Of a stretch of 64,000 nucleotides of DNA, positions 8,950 through 18,730 are shown in pieces. Under the pieces are notes generated by a model. That model had not been told where the DNA came from and ran no database searches. It was given only the letters and a program-made list of their open reading frames with translations. This DNA is from Pseudoalteromonas sp. '520P1 No. 423'. Its GTDB lineage: Bacteria; Pseudomonadota; Gammaproteobacteria; Enterobacterales; Alteromonadaceae. The number at the start of each line of letters is the position of its first letter. Within the stretch, counting starts at the first letter, position 1. The stretch spans positions 1,116,001 through 1,180,000 of the forward strand of contig NZ_BBZB01000002.1 in NCBI RefSeq assembly GCF_001269985.1, read 5' to 3'. A program made the translations under genes and the position numbers.

Positions 8950-11727
8950 ATGATAAAAAATAAACTTGCCAGTGCAGTTAAAATTGCAATAACCATTTCA
9001 ACAGCATCAATGAGTTTCATATCGTTAAATGCATTCTCTGCTGAAAGTGAGTCAGTTGAACAAATTGAACGAATTGAAGTCACAGGTTCAAGTATAAAAA
9101 GAACAGACATTGAAGGTGCACTACCTATCACTAATATTTCTCGTTCTGATATTGAGAGCTCAGGGGTAACAAGTGTTCCCGATTTAATTGCTAAAATTCC
9201 ATCAATGCAAGGTTTCACTACAGCTGGCGATTCTGTTGGCGGCGGCGGCGGCGGACATCAAACTGCCAATTTACGTGATATTGGTGATCAATATACTTTA
9301 GTTTTGTTAAACGGCCGTCGTATGGCAACCCAAGACTCAAGTAGTGCGGTAGATTTAAATTCAATTCCACTTGCGGCCATTGAGCGTGTTGAAATATTAA
9401 CTGATGGCGCATCAGCCTTATATGGGTCAGATGCAATTGCTGGTGTTATTAATTTTATCCTTAAAAAAGATATTAACGAAACAAATGTAACAGCTAGATA
9501 TGATAGACCACAAGAACAAGGTGGACAAAGTAGTAACTTTAGCATAAGTACCGGTTTCGGTGATTTAAACTCTGATGGTTATAACTTCATGCTGTCGTTA
9601 AGTCATGATAAACAAGCGCAGCTAAAATCTTCAGACAGAGAGTTTGCTAATACGGGTATTAATGCATTTACCCATAATAATACTGATCTTGTTTTCTTAC
9701 GTACCTCAACAAATGCGATCCCTGCCAATGCTTATTTATCTTTCTCGGACGGTTCAAGTCGTAGCTTTAATCCTTATGCTGCTGAGCACGGTGATTGTGC
9801 TGATAAAAATGTGTCAGAAGGCACTACGTGTGCGTATGACTTTACTGAAACGCTTGAAATTTTCCCTGAATCAGAACGTAATAATATTTTCGCGCAAGGT
9901 ATTGTTGAGCTATCCGATTCTATGGAGTTTTTCTCAACATTATCTTTTTCTCAGTATGATATGACATCAAGAATTGCACCTTATCCTACAGGTCGCTTTG
10001 TTTTACCTATTGATTCAGCCATTATTCAAGAAAATGTAATACCACATTTATCTCAAGCAGAAGTTGATAGCCTAACAACTGTTAAAGCAGCTTGGCGTGC
10101 TCGTCCGGGTGGTAACCGTACCGATGAAATTGCTGTAGATACCACACATTTTGTAATGGGGTTACGCGGTGATCTTGAAGATATATCTTATGATTTTGCA
10201 GTAACTTATGCCACAACTGATAGAAATGTTACCCGAATGACAGGCTATCCCCTTGAAGACGAGTTTATGTCACTGCTTAAATCAGGAGCGGTAAATATTT
10301 TTGATACTTGGGATAACTTAAGTGATGAAGCAAACCAAGCAGTTAAAAGTACTATGTATAGTGGCCTTTGGACTACTCAAGAAACTTCTAGCCTTGCATT
10401 TGAAGGTAAAGCATCAATGCCTATTTTTGAATTACCAGCTGGTGAAGTCTATTTAGGCACAGGTTTTGATTACAGAGCATCTGCATATAGCCGTTTTAAC
10501 TCAGATGCTAATAATGCTGAAGTGATCCTTTTTGAAGAAGCAACACAAGAATATGATTTATCGCGAGAAACATATGGTGTATTTGCAGAAACAATTATTC
10601 CTGTAGTTGACGATCTTGAAGTAACAGCCGCTATTAGGTATGACAGTATCGGTGGTGTAACTGATGATTTGAGAACTTCAGATAAAAAAGTAAATGATTC
10701 AGTTAATGATACAACTTATAAAGTGAGCTTAGCATATAGGCCTAGTGATCAATTTTTAATTCGAGCATCAATAGGCACAGGATTTAAAGCGCCATCAATG
10801 AGAGAAATCGCTGAACCAATTTCAGAAGTAGGTGTAACTGGGTCTTCTTGGGCTTGTCCATTTTCAGCATCAGATCCACTTGCTGCGGCGTGTTATTCAG
10901 AGCCTCTTCAGTATAAAGTTTTTCAGCAAGGTTATGATAAGTTAAAACCTGAAACATCTGAGCAAAAGTCTGTTGGTTTTGTTTACTCACCAGATAATAG
11001 CTTTAGTCTGAGTATAGACTGGTGGCAAGTTAATCTTGAAAACCAAGTTGACCGTTTAACAGATGAGCAAATATTTACTAACCCTGAAAAATATAGAGAT
11101 CTTTTCTTAACAGTTTACGACGAAGGTGAACAAGGCGATGTTTTAGCAATAAACCAAGCAGCTGTAAACGTGGGTCAATCCCATAATGAAGGTATAGATT
11201 GGCAAATTGAATCATCTACTGAACTTGATTTTGCAAATTACAAAATGGTATTAGGTGGAACTTATATCATTGAAAACGAAACATTGCGCGTTGGTGAAGA
11301 TGATATTTTTGATTCTAGCTTAGGTAAATACGGTACTGATGATGAAGTAACTTTTAGAAATATGGTCCGTCTGACAAATACACTGAGTCATGGTGATTTT
11401 AGTCATAGCTTTAATGTAAATTACAAAAGTGGTTATCTAGATAAGTTTTGGGCAGCCGGTAGTTCTCGTATACGTTTAGCAGATGATATTTCTACTCGAT
11501 ACGCTGGTGGTACACAACTGAATGTGCCTTCATATCTAACAATAGATTACGTAACTAAGTTTCATATCAATGATAACTTAAATGTTAATTTTGGTATTAA
11601 TAATCTTTTTGATAAAGCACCTCCTTTAACTTTACGCTCAGCGGGTAGCCACCAAGTTGGTTATGATCCGCGTTATGTAGACGTACTTGGCTGTACTATG
11701 TACGCATCAGCAAGTTATACCTTTTAA
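8950..11727 (+). CDS. TonB-dependent outer-membrane receptor
   Basis: Outer-membrane active transporter, 925 aa from the ATG at 8950, which has AAGGA 7 bases upstream and starts the signal peptide; an in-frame ATG at 8932 has neither. Signal peptide about 1-31 (AFSA). A TonB-box-like segment (EQIERIEVTGS) is followed by the plug domain (DLIAKIPSMQGF; LVLLNGRRM; ALYGSDAIAGVINF) and a long barrel ending in aromatic Phe (ASASYTF). The plug type is that often seen in peptide- or glycan-related receptors of Alteromonadales. A run of six glycines (about residues 97-102) encoded by GGC repeats lies in the plug. The ligand is unknown. A 21-codon ORF follows directly. Confidence 0.93.
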   Translation: MIKNKLASAVKIAITISTASMSFISLNAFSAESESVEQIERIEVTGSSIKRTDIEGALPITNISRSDIESSGVTSVPDLIAKIPSMQGFTTAGDSVGGGGGGHQTANLRDIGDQYTLVLLNGRRMATQDSSSAVDLNSIPLAAIERVEILTDGASALYGSDAIAGVINFILKKDINETNVTARYDRPQEQGGQSSNFSISTGFGDLNSDGYNFMLSLSHDKQAQLKSSDREFANTGINAFTHNNTDLVFLRTSTNAIPANAYLSFSDGSSRSFNPYAAEHGDCADKNVSEGTTCAYDFTETLEIFPESERNNIFAQGIVELSDSMEFFSTLSFSQYDMTSRIAPYPTGRFVLPIDSAIIQENVIPHLSQAEVDSLTTVKAAWRARPGGNRTDEIAVDTTHFVMGLRGDLEDISYDFAVTYATTDRNVTRMTGYPLEDEFMSLLKSGAVNIFDTWDNLSDEANQAVKSTMYSGLWTTQETSSLAFEGKASMPIFELPAGEVYLGTGFDYRASAYSRFNSDANNAEVILFEEATQEYDLSRETYGVFAETIIPVVDDLEVTAAIRYDSIGGVTDDLRTSDKKVNDSVNDTTYKVSLAYRPSDQFLIRASIGTGFKAPSMREIAEPISEVGVTGSSWACPFSASDPLAAACYSEPLQYKVFQQGYDKLKPETSEQKSVGFVYSPDNSFSLSIDWWQVNLENQVDRLTDEQIFTNPEKYRDLFLTVYDEGEQGDVLAINQAAVNVGQSHNEGIDWQIESSTELDFANYKMVLGGTYIIENETLRVGEDDIFDSSLGKYGTDDEVTFRNMVRLTNTLSHGDFSHSFNVNYKSGYLDKFWAAGSSRIRLADDISTRYAGGTQLNVPSYLTIDYVTKFHINDNLNVNFGINNLFDKAPPLTLRSAGSHQVGYDPRYVDVLGCTMYASASYTF

Positions 11728-11784
11728 CTTCCTAGGGTGAGGTGTATAAGGACATAACCTCACCATTTTTAATAAGGTAAGTAT

Positions 11785-11850
11785 ATGAAAATTATAAATG
11801 TTGATAACTCAGAGCAAGACGAAAGCCGTTTTGTGAAAGGTTACAATTAA
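11785..11850 (+). CDS. Possible 21-aa peptide gene after the TonB receptor
   Basis: Starts at ATG 11785 with AAGG about 8 bases upstream and encodes a charged peptide (begins MKIINVDNSEQ, ends RFVKGYN) that stops 20 bases before a terminator. It lies 57 bases after the receptor stop and would be on the same transcript. It has no cysteines and no hydrophobic stretch. It may be a chance ORF, or a small peptide or precursor linked to the receptor; only conservation would decide. Confidence 0.35.
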   Translation: MKIINVDNSEQDESRFVKGYN

Positions 11851-11869
11851 AACACATTTGTATTCCCTG

Positions 11870-11908
11870 GCAGAGCATTGCTCCTACATTCAGTAGTGCT
11901 CTTTTTTT
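11870..11908 (+). terminator. Rho-independent terminator of the receptor transcript
   Basis: AGAGCA ... TGCTCT hairpin followed by seven T. It closes the TonB-receptor plus 21-codon-ORF transcription unit. Confidence 0.8.
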
Positions 11909-12030
11909 AATTCGAATCCCGTCCATCTATAAATGCTTGTGAACACTATTTTTTAAAAGTAATAATTTGTTTGTACCTAAATAAATTAACTCCGACCCCT
12001 TTTTAAATAATATAATATTTAAATCTAGAG

Positions 12031-13803
12031 TTACTTAAACTTAATCTCGTTTTTAATGTTTGAGTTAACATTAACTTCTTGGTTTTTTATCGCAGTATTG
12101 ATATCACTGATCACTTGTTCTGGTGAATTAGATATTTTATTGAATGTAAAACCGACCCAGGCATTGCGTTGATTTTCATTAAAAGGATAATGTGAATACC
12201 CTATAGAGCATGTGAGCTTAATTTTCTGATCTGTATTACCATTTATAGTGATAGTTTTGTTTTCGATATTTTTACGTAAATTCTCAGCAAAACTATGTAC
12301 TTGCTTAAGTTCGCACTCTTTTAAAATGATTAAAAACTCTTCTCCACCCCAACGCACTAACAAGTCTGAACCTCTTATATTATTTTTAAGGGTATTACTG
12401 ACTTGTTGTAATACAGTATCACCCACTGTATGACCGTAACTATCATTTATGTTTTTAAAATAGTCTATATCGACTAACATGGCGACAAGATACTGTTGTT
12501 CCTGGCCTTTATAAAATCTTCGTCGCACATTAGCAAGTTCAGTATCTATTGTTGCATGCAAATAATGCCTATTATATAAGCCTGTTAAACTATCTGTATT
12601 ACTTAATTTTTCTAATAATCTATTTTTAGTTTCTAACTCTTGTCTTCTGGTTTTAACTAAGGTTTCTAAGCGTTTGAATACTTTGTCTCTTTGCCATAAG
12701 TAATACAAAATCAGGCTAATAATGATGGCTAAAATACTCAATAACAGCCATTTCCTAAATTGTATTTCTTGCTCACTTTGTAGTTGTTTTTTCTCAAATG
12801 CTTGTTTTGCTAGCTTTGCTTTGGTTAAAATTGACTCTTTTTCTAACAACACAATACGTTGTTGCTTTCGTGCTAGGTTATGTATTATTTCCAGTTGTAA
12901 TAACTTGTTGTTTCTTTTCTTTAAAGCCAGTGCATTGGTGGTTAATGTGTAGCGTTGCAAATATAGAAATGCTTGTTGATAGTCATCCGCTTGTAAGTAT
13001 GCTTTTGACAAGATATATTGTAGTTGTGCTTGTAAATTTAAAAACCGTGTTCCAAGGGTATAATTTAATAATTTTTTCCCTTGTTCTATTGCCGTTTTAA
13101 AATGAACGCTTTGCATATTTAAACGGGTTAATATCACTTGATACACGAGCTGTTTGTCCTCAGATAATAAATTTAAAGATGTTAGTTCAATGCCATCTAA
13201 AACCTGTTTCGCTTGTTGTTTATCACCTAATTCTAATGCGATTTGGGCGCTATAAATCGACGCTAAGTTAAAATAACGGGTGTTTTTTGCAACTAGGCCT
13301 TTCACTAGATAAAACTGTTTAATAGATTGACGAAAACTACCTTTGTAATAAAATAAACGGCCCTTTAATATCAAAGATTTTACAAATAAAGATTTATTAC
13401 TGTTTTTCGTTGCTTCAATACATTTATTAACTTGATCTATCGCCTCATTGTACTTCTCAAGCGCAAGGCTGAGTTTTGCTTGTGATAACAGTACGCTTGC
13501 TTTAGTGGTACTATCTAATTTTTTAGCAAGTTGCTCGGCATCATCTAAAGCTTTAATCGCTTCAAAATATGAATCATATTCTAAATAGATTTCCGACATT
13601 ATCTGTAATGCAGCTACTTTTTCGATATCATTTGATGTTTGTGAAATAAAGACTTGCAGATCAGGTAATAAAACCGATGATGATAATAGTTTATTTTTTA
13701 ATGAAAGATTGAGGTAGCGTTGTTGTAATTCAATGAAGTTTTGCTGAGCAAAACTCAAGCTAGGTGAAGTTACAAAAATGATAATTAAAACAAATCGCAT
13801 CAT
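12031..13803 (-). CDS. Membrane diguanylate cyclase with N-terminal TPR region
   Basis: 590 aa. Signal peptide 1-19, then a helical TPR-like region (about 40-330) presumably in the periplasm, a coiled segment, a transmembrane helix at about 349-369 (WLLLSILAIIISLILYYLW), a short linker and a GGDEF domain (about 400-560) with TDSLTGLYNRHY and an intact RWGGEEF active site. It should make cyclic di-GMP in response to a periplasmic or membrane signal. Its ATG overlaps the stop of the broken upstream gene (ATGA at 13800-13803), so the two were translationally coupled. Confidence 0.9.
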   Translation of the reverse strand: MMRFVLIIIFVTSPSLSFAQQNFIELQQRYLNLSLKNKLLSSSVLLPDLQVFISQTSNDIEKVAALQIMSEIYLEYDSYFEAIKALDDAEQLAKKLDSTTKASVLLSQAKLSLALEKYNEAIDQVNKCIEATKNSNKSLFVKSLILKGRLFYYKGSFRQSIKQFYLVKGLVAKNTRYFNLASIYSAQIALELGDKQQAKQVLDGIELTSLNLLSEDKQLVYQVILTRLNMQSVHFKTAIEQGKKLLNYTLGTRFLNLQAQLQYILSKAYLQADDYQQAFLYLQRYTLTTNALALKKRNNKLLQLEIIHNLARKQQRIVLLEKESILTKAKLAKQAFEKKQLQSEQEIQFRKWLLLSILAIIISLILYYLWQRDKVFKRLETLVKTRRQELETKNRLLEKLSNTDSLTGLYNRHYLHATIDTELANVRRRFYKGQEQQYLVAMLVDIDYFKNINDSYGHTVGDTVLQQVSNTLKNNIRGSDLLVRWGGEEFLIILKECELKQVHSFAENLRKNIENKTITINGNTDQKIKLTCSIGYSHYPFNENQRNAWVGFTFNKISNSPEQVISDINTAIKNQEVNVNSNIKNEIKFK

Positions 13804-14690
13804 AGGACTAACATCTGTTTATTGATTATATCCCAATCTTTCACTTTAGAATTTAATACACCCGCTTGTTGGTAAAGCTTTGTTATTTTTCCTAATTTTC
13901 TCATTATTGCTAAACCTTTTTGTAATGCTTCAAAAACTTATTTTCCTCTTGGGTGTCTTTTACTTACAACAAAGTGTCTAGAATCTGGTAAAGCAACTTT
14001 TAAATTATTAATTGGTTGATACTGTTTATCTTTAAAAGTCATATTTAAATCATTACTAACACTGAAGTTAACTAGCATTAAGTCAACGATATTAGCATCT
14101 AACATAGCTAGCATGTTTTTCCATGGCCCGATAAAATTAACCATAGTCATAGGGCTATTTAAAAGTGCGCGCCAATCAGCTAATCAGCGAGGATTAGCAA
14201 CTATTTTTAATTTAGATAAGTCATCAATACCTTTCTCTTTTAAATCTTTATTTGCGATATTGTAATAAAGTCCCGCTTCGAACTCGCCATATTTTATAAC
14301 TGGCTCTGAGATATATAATGAGCCTTGATAATCTACGCTGGTTTGCAGCCACATACTGCGGCCAAACATTAATATTGTGCCGTCAACTATAGGGGCTATT
14401 TCACCTAAATTAGCCATATCATGTGGTTCAAATATAATAGGTTCTTTTAGCCAACCTAAATGTAAGGCTTGTTGTAAAATGATCATTTCAATGATCTCAA
14501 GATGTGAACCATCGGACTTGGGTGTGAATTCTTCGATTTCTAAAGGGCTTAATTTACCTAATATTTGTTGATATCTCTGCTGGAAATTTTCATCTTTTAA
14601 AACTGCTGCTTTGATTTTTTCTGCCAGCGCTAGATTGGGGAATAAGAGAAGAATATAAATAATGCAAAAAATTGTTTTTAATGAAATCAC
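13800..14690 (-). pseudogene. Periplasmic binding-protein-like (SBP_bac_3-like) gene with two in-frame stops
   Basis: One continuous reading frame of 296 codons interrupted by TGA at codon 169 (14184-14186) and TAA at codon 251 (13938-13940). The sequence stays family-like on both sides: a signal peptide (LLLFPNLALA), a body resembling solute-binding proteins of the amino-acid type, and after the second stop VFEALQKGLAIM, the usual C-terminal helix. HPRGK-stop-VFEAL fits a GAA to TAA change. The final stop overlaps the GGDEF start as ATGA. In related bacteria such proteins often sit beside GGDEF genes as sensory partners (inference). Either the gene is dead or the base calls are wrong; a read-through role is unlikely given two different stop codons. 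Confidence 0.8.
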
Positions 14691-14891
14691 TGTTTACCTG
14701 CTGTTATTATAATTTGGCTAGGTTTAAATCGTTCATTCCATTAATAATCCTTTTATATTAAATATTATTGCATATCTGTAATTAAATGTAACCCTTCTGA
14801 GTTCTTTCATATGTTTTCATTGTTTAATGATTGTTAATTTTATACTTATGTTCTTGATTATGCTTATTAAACTTTAAAGTAATTCTAAAGC

Positions 14892-15587
14892 TTATTCCTG
14901 CAGCCAAGTTTCTATATAGCTTTTTAATAATACAGGCTGTTCTAAAGGTAACATATGGCCTTTACCGCTTTGTACTATCATTTTTAAATCTTCATTATTA
15001 TTAGAAAGTTCAGCTATCCATTTTGTATTTATGAAGCTATCAAGTTCACTATAATAAAACGTCATACTGAGTTTCGTGTTAATGAGTTTTTGAGATAAAT
15101 CAAAACGTTTTGTTGTAGCCTCTATTTGAGATAAAAAAACGCTTGCGCCTAATTGTTTATCCATTTCTATAATTGTATTTATTAAACGTTCATCTTTATG
15201 GTCATCGTCTAACAAGTTCATTGCTCTTTTACGGCTTATGCCTGAGTAGCCAAACCGTTTTAAGCTAGCTAGTAACTCTTTACGTTGATTGATTTCATTT
15301 GTATTAAGGGCACATGCTGTATTTGAGATTATAAATAGTTTCTGAACTCTATGAGGATAATTAGCAGCAAAGTTACTGGCAATATATCCTCCTAGTGAAA
15401 ATCCGATCAAATATACCTTATTGTTAGGCAGTATATTTAGCAAGGCATTAGTAATATCATCTAGCGTTTTTGCTGATGGCAGCGCAATATGCTTTAAGGT
15501 TATTTCTTCACTGATTAAGTGCTTTAAATCTTGCCAAAGTAGCTCATTGCACATCGTGCCAGGCAATAAATAAACAACAGTTTTCAT
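14892..15587 (-). CDS. Alpha/beta-hydrolase
   Basis: 231 aa cytoplasmic hydrolase. The nucleophile elbow is GFSLGG (Ser about 104), the oxyanion region LLPGTM follows the first strand, and the C-terminal catalytic His is in GKGHMLPLE, with Asp likely at the YSELDSF position. Length and layout match small BioH/MhpC-like esterases. The substrate is unknown. It is divergent from the chemoreceptor gene at 15721. Confidence 0.82.
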   Translation of the reverse strand: MKTVVYLLPGTMCNELLWQDLKHLISEEITLKHIALPSAKTLDDITNALLNILPNNKVYLIGFSLGGYIASNFAANYPHRVQKLFIISNTACALNTNEINQRKELLASLKRFGYSGISRKRAMNLLDDDHKDERLINTIIEMDKQLGASVFLSQIEATTKRFDLSQKLINTKLSMTFYYSELDSFINTKWIAELSNNNEDLKMIVQSGKGHMLPLEQPVLLKSYIETWLQE

Positions 15588-15720
15588 AATAAACCTATCT
15601 GTTTAATTCCCATTATGTTTAAGTTGATAATTTGTATTTTGTTAGCTAAAACTAAGTTATAAAAGTCTTTATAGCTATAATTTACCAAGTGATTGGGCTT
15701 ATTTCTAGCACTAGGATTAA

Positions 15721-17415
15721 ATGATGAAAATAACAATTGTTAAATTAATTTTATTATTATCAGGTGTATTACTTACCTTACAATTAAGCGTTGGAATTTA
15801 TGCTGATTTACAAGTTGCTAGTATTGGCCATGAAATTAAAAATATTTCTGAAAAAGATATGCCATTAACTAAAGGGATCACTTTGATGGTTGAACACCAG
15901 CTGGAGCAAGAGATTTTATATGAAAAAGCGTTCAAAGAAGGCTTAAAGCTTCAAAACCCCTTATTAAAAGTAAAAGCAGAACAAAAAGTCAATGAAACAA
16001 TTAATAAGTTTAATACCTTAGGCAATAAAGTTTCAAAAGAAATGAAAGAGATAGAAGTATTACTCGCAACTTTTATAGATGATCCTGATTTAGAGGAACA
16101 TAGTAAAACTGAATTTAATAAATTATTAAAAGATATTAAATCATTAGAGGATACGCATAAAATTTGGGTTGAACATAGCCAGTTAGCACTTAATTCACTG
16201 TTATCTGGGGATCTTCAAACTGTTATTTCTATTGAACAAGATATAGAACATGAGGCTGAGGTACTAACACATGGTAGTGAAAAGCTATTATTTGATATAG
16301 AAGAATTGACAGATCAAGCGATAAAATTAACATTAAAGCATGAAGAAGATTTAGTGGTCAGTATTATTATTAGTTTAATTTTATCTACAATTGTTTCTAT
16401 CCTTGTGACCTATCATTTAGTTTCTCTATTAAAAAAAGGGTTTAAATCCGCTGAATAAGAAGTACAACTGATTGCTCATGGAGATTTAAGTCACCCTATT
16501 TCTGAGCATGTATTAGGAAAAATTAATTCAATGTTACAAAGCATTGAAAAGCAAAGAGTTAATTTATCTAAAATCATAGGTGAACTTACTGAAGTCTCAA
16601 ATAAAATAAACACTTCTTCAGAACAATTGTTGACAAATGCTGCAGCTACACATGAACAAACACACAACCAACTTAAAGAGATAGATCTAGTCGCTACAGC
16701 TATGCATCAAATGTCAGTTTCTTCAAAATAGGTGGCAGAAAATACCAGCGAAACACAAGGTGTGACTGAGAATGTAGGTTTATCAAGTGATCAAAATCGT
16801 GAATCTATGTCTAAAGCTAGTACGGCAATTCATGCTTTGGTTGAAAGCATTCAACTAGCATCTACTCAAGTAAGTAATTTGTCTGAAAATAGCGATAAAG
16901 TAGTACAAGTGCTAGATGTTATTAAAAGCATTGCAGAACAAATTAATTTACTGGTCCTGAATGCTGCAATCGAAGCCGCAAGAGCTGGGGAGCAAGGTAG
17001 AGGTTTTGCTGTCGTAGCAGATGAAGTAAGAACTTTAGCTCAAAGAACACAAGAATCCACCCACGAAATTGAAACTATGTTAGATGAATTACGTACAGGT
17101 AGTGAAGAAACTGTGAAATCTATGGCTTTATGTAAAGACAAAGGTGAGCAAGGTGATGGATTAACAGAAGAAGTTAGAAAAGGTATTCACAATATACATG
17201 AATATATTGAGCGTATTGGTGATCTTAATCTCCATATAGCAATAGCCGCTGAGCAGCAGTCAACTGTTGGCGAAGAACTCTCAAATTCTTTGGTAGTGAT
17301 AAAAGGAGGAGCAGAAGAAACTGATCACGTAGTTGATAGTATCGAGGAAGCGGCTAATAACTTAACCGATGTGAGCAATCAACTTACGGACATGTTAAAA
17401 CAATTTAAAGTATAG
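15721..17415 (+). pseudogene. Methyl-accepting chemotaxis protein with two in-frame stops
   Basis: A single 564-codon frame of normal MCP layout broken by TAA at codon 246 (16456-16458) and TAG at codon 337 (16729-16731). TM1 about 8-28, a helical periplasmic sensor region, TM2 about 214-236, a short HAMP-like segment and a complete signalling domain with NAAIEAARAGEQGRGFAVVA. Both stops fall where the family has Glu (SAE-stop-EVQLIAHGD; SSK-stop-VAENT), each explained by a single G to T change. The signalling tip is otherwise intact, so inactivation looks recent. Read as written, only a truncated sensor would be made. Confidence 0.85.
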
Positions 17416-17577
17416 TTTTCACTAAGTTTTTAAAATAAAAAAAGAAGCTAAAAACTCCTCAAATCTTTAATTACTGAATCGGATGTTTAACGCCTTAATC
17501 ACTAAAACTAAAGGCAAACTGACAATGCTGAATGTAGCAAATCGTGTTGATGCGATTGATATATTCTCTCTTACGGT

Positions 17578-18108
17578 CTAAGTGAATAATTGTCCAACGG
17601 TTTTCATCGGGATGAACATTCTTACACGACCATTTATTTCACAAAGAACCTCGAAACCATATTTTGCGTAGAATGATTCAGCTTGCTCAGTTAAACAATC
17701 AACAACAATGGCATAAGCTCTCATGTGAGAGTTAATTTCCCAAAGGTATTCGAGAGCTTTGATTAAGCTGGCTTTACCTAGCCCGCTTCCATGAAATTCT
17801 TTATGAACAGCCAGTTGAGCCAAAAGAAATACAGGAATTGGATAGCGTGGTAATTTTTTAGCCATCGCTTGTGGCAACGTATCACGGCTAATTGAACTTG
17901 GCGCAATACTATAAAACGAACAAATTGGATATTTTTGATTTGGTAATGGCGCTGAAGCAGGTAAAACCATGGTTCGGCTAATACCTGCTTGCATATGTTT
18001 CGCAGCTTGAGTTTGGATAAAATCGTTTAACTCTTTTTCGCCACAGTCAAATGATGCTCTATCGTGCTGAGATTTATCCAATTCTTTAAAAGTCTTGGAA
18101 TAACTCAC
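17578..18108 (-). CDS. GNAT toxin of a TacA/TacT-type toxin-antitoxin system
   Basis: 176 aa acetyltransferase of the TacT class. Known members acetylate the amino group of charged aminoacyl-tRNA and stop translation. The acetyl-CoA loop is visible (QLAVHKEFHGSGLGKASL), as are the N-terminal DCGEKELNDFIQTQA region and the C-terminal FYAKYGFE segment with the Tyr typical of GNAT active sites. The start overlaps the antitoxin stop (ATGA at 18105-18108), giving translational coupling. A DUF1778 antitoxin directly upstream makes the assignment firm; tRNA specificity is unknown. Confidence 0.9.
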   Translation of the reverse strand: MSYSKTFKELDKSQHDRASFDCGEKELNDFIQTQAAKHMQAGISRTMVLPASAPLPNQKYPICSFYSIAPSSISRDTLPQAMAKKLPRYPIPVFLLAQLAVHKEFHGSGLGKASLIKALEYLWEINSHMRAYAIVVDCLTEQAESFYAKYGFEVLCEINGRVRMFIPMKTVGQLFT

Positions 18109-18374
18109 TTAAAGTCACCATTTTTAGTAAATGCAGCAGCTTCAAGTAATGCTTTATTCGGAGGCTTAGCCTCGTCACAAGCAGCCATGAATTGGTCAAA
18201 TACATTTGCTTCAACAGTGATGCTTTCATGTTCAGAAATCACTTGAGTTGAATCTTCGTCCATTAGACGAACAACATATTCAGTTAAGCTTTTTAAACCA
18301 AGTAAAGCTGATGCTTTCTCAGCCTTAGCTTTGATTTCTTCATCCAAACGGATATCAAGTCTTGCAGTAGCCAT
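18105..18374 (-). CDS. DUF1778 (TacA-type) ribbon-helix-helix antitoxin
   Basis: 89 aa from ATG 18374, chosen because GGAGG lies 5 bases upstream and the protein then begins with the RHH DNA-binding strand (MATARLDIRLDEEIKAKAE). Longer in-frame extensions have no ribosome site. The C-terminal part (about 55-89) should bind and neutralise the toxin. RHH antitoxins repress their own promoter, and a cluster of TACGGA half-sites lies immediately upstream. Confidence 0.88.
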   Translation of the reverse strand: MATARLDIRLDEEIKAKAEKASALLGLKSLTEYVVRLMDEDSTQVISEHESITVEANVFDQFMAACDEAKPPNKALLEAAAFTKNGDFK

Positions 18375-18388
18375 AAAACCTCCAACCG

Positions 18389-18463
18389 TACGGAGTAATT
18401 CCGTAATTAAACTTAGTATAAGATTTAAACGGCCAAACTGCAAATGTACGGAGCTAATACGGA
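18389..18463 (-). promoter_or_regulatory. Operator-like TACGGA half-site cluster upstream of the antitoxin
   Basis: Four copies of TACGGA: an inverted pair (TACGGA 18389-18394, TCCGTA 18400-18405, 5-base spacer) and a direct pair (18447-18452 and 18458-18463, also 5-base spacer). The 11-base repeat period is one helical turn, fitting cooperative binding of an RHH dimer. The cluster starts 15 bases upstream of the antitoxin ATG. Confidence 0.65.
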
Positions 18464-18730
18464 TTAAATTTTAAACTTTGTGAATATAACATGTTTATAG
18501 CGAGGTTAAAAATACGGTGCAGCAATACATTGCTTTTGAAATAAAATGTTCGACTAGAATAATTGAAAAAGAATTAAGAAGGAAAGTATTGAATAAGCGC
18601 AATTGCTGGTTATCCCTGATTCCTGACGGTTTAGTTGAATCTCTACTTTAATATAATTGAGAAAATGGAAAGCAAGTATGAAGCAATAAACATAAAAGGA
18701 GCCTTAGGCTCCTTTGTTAGGGTTAAAAAT
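18464..18730 (-). terminator. Gap with terminator of the D-aminoacylase operon
   Basis: No gene is seen in this gap of about 265 bases. At 18695-18715 lies a perfect 9-bp hairpin (AAAGGAGCC-TTA-GGCTCCTTT). On the minus strand it is followed by T-rich sequence, 16 bases after the D-aminoacylase stop, so it is the operon terminator. Confidence 0.75.

Noticed and set aside
9644..9964. 106-codon ORF inside the TonB receptor gene
   Set aside because: It overlaps the receptor in another frame, with no ribosome site; the receptor frame is clearly the coding one.
13938..14690. Stop codons in the binding-protein gene as selenocysteine or read-through sites
   Set aside because: One stop is TGA but the second is TAA, there is no SECIS-like stem visible, and similar mixed stops occur in unrelated genes nearby. 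Nonsense mutation is simpler.
17483..17581. 32-codon plus-strand ORF between the chemoreceptor and toxin genes
   Set aside because: No ribosome site and no recognisable sequence; too short to call.
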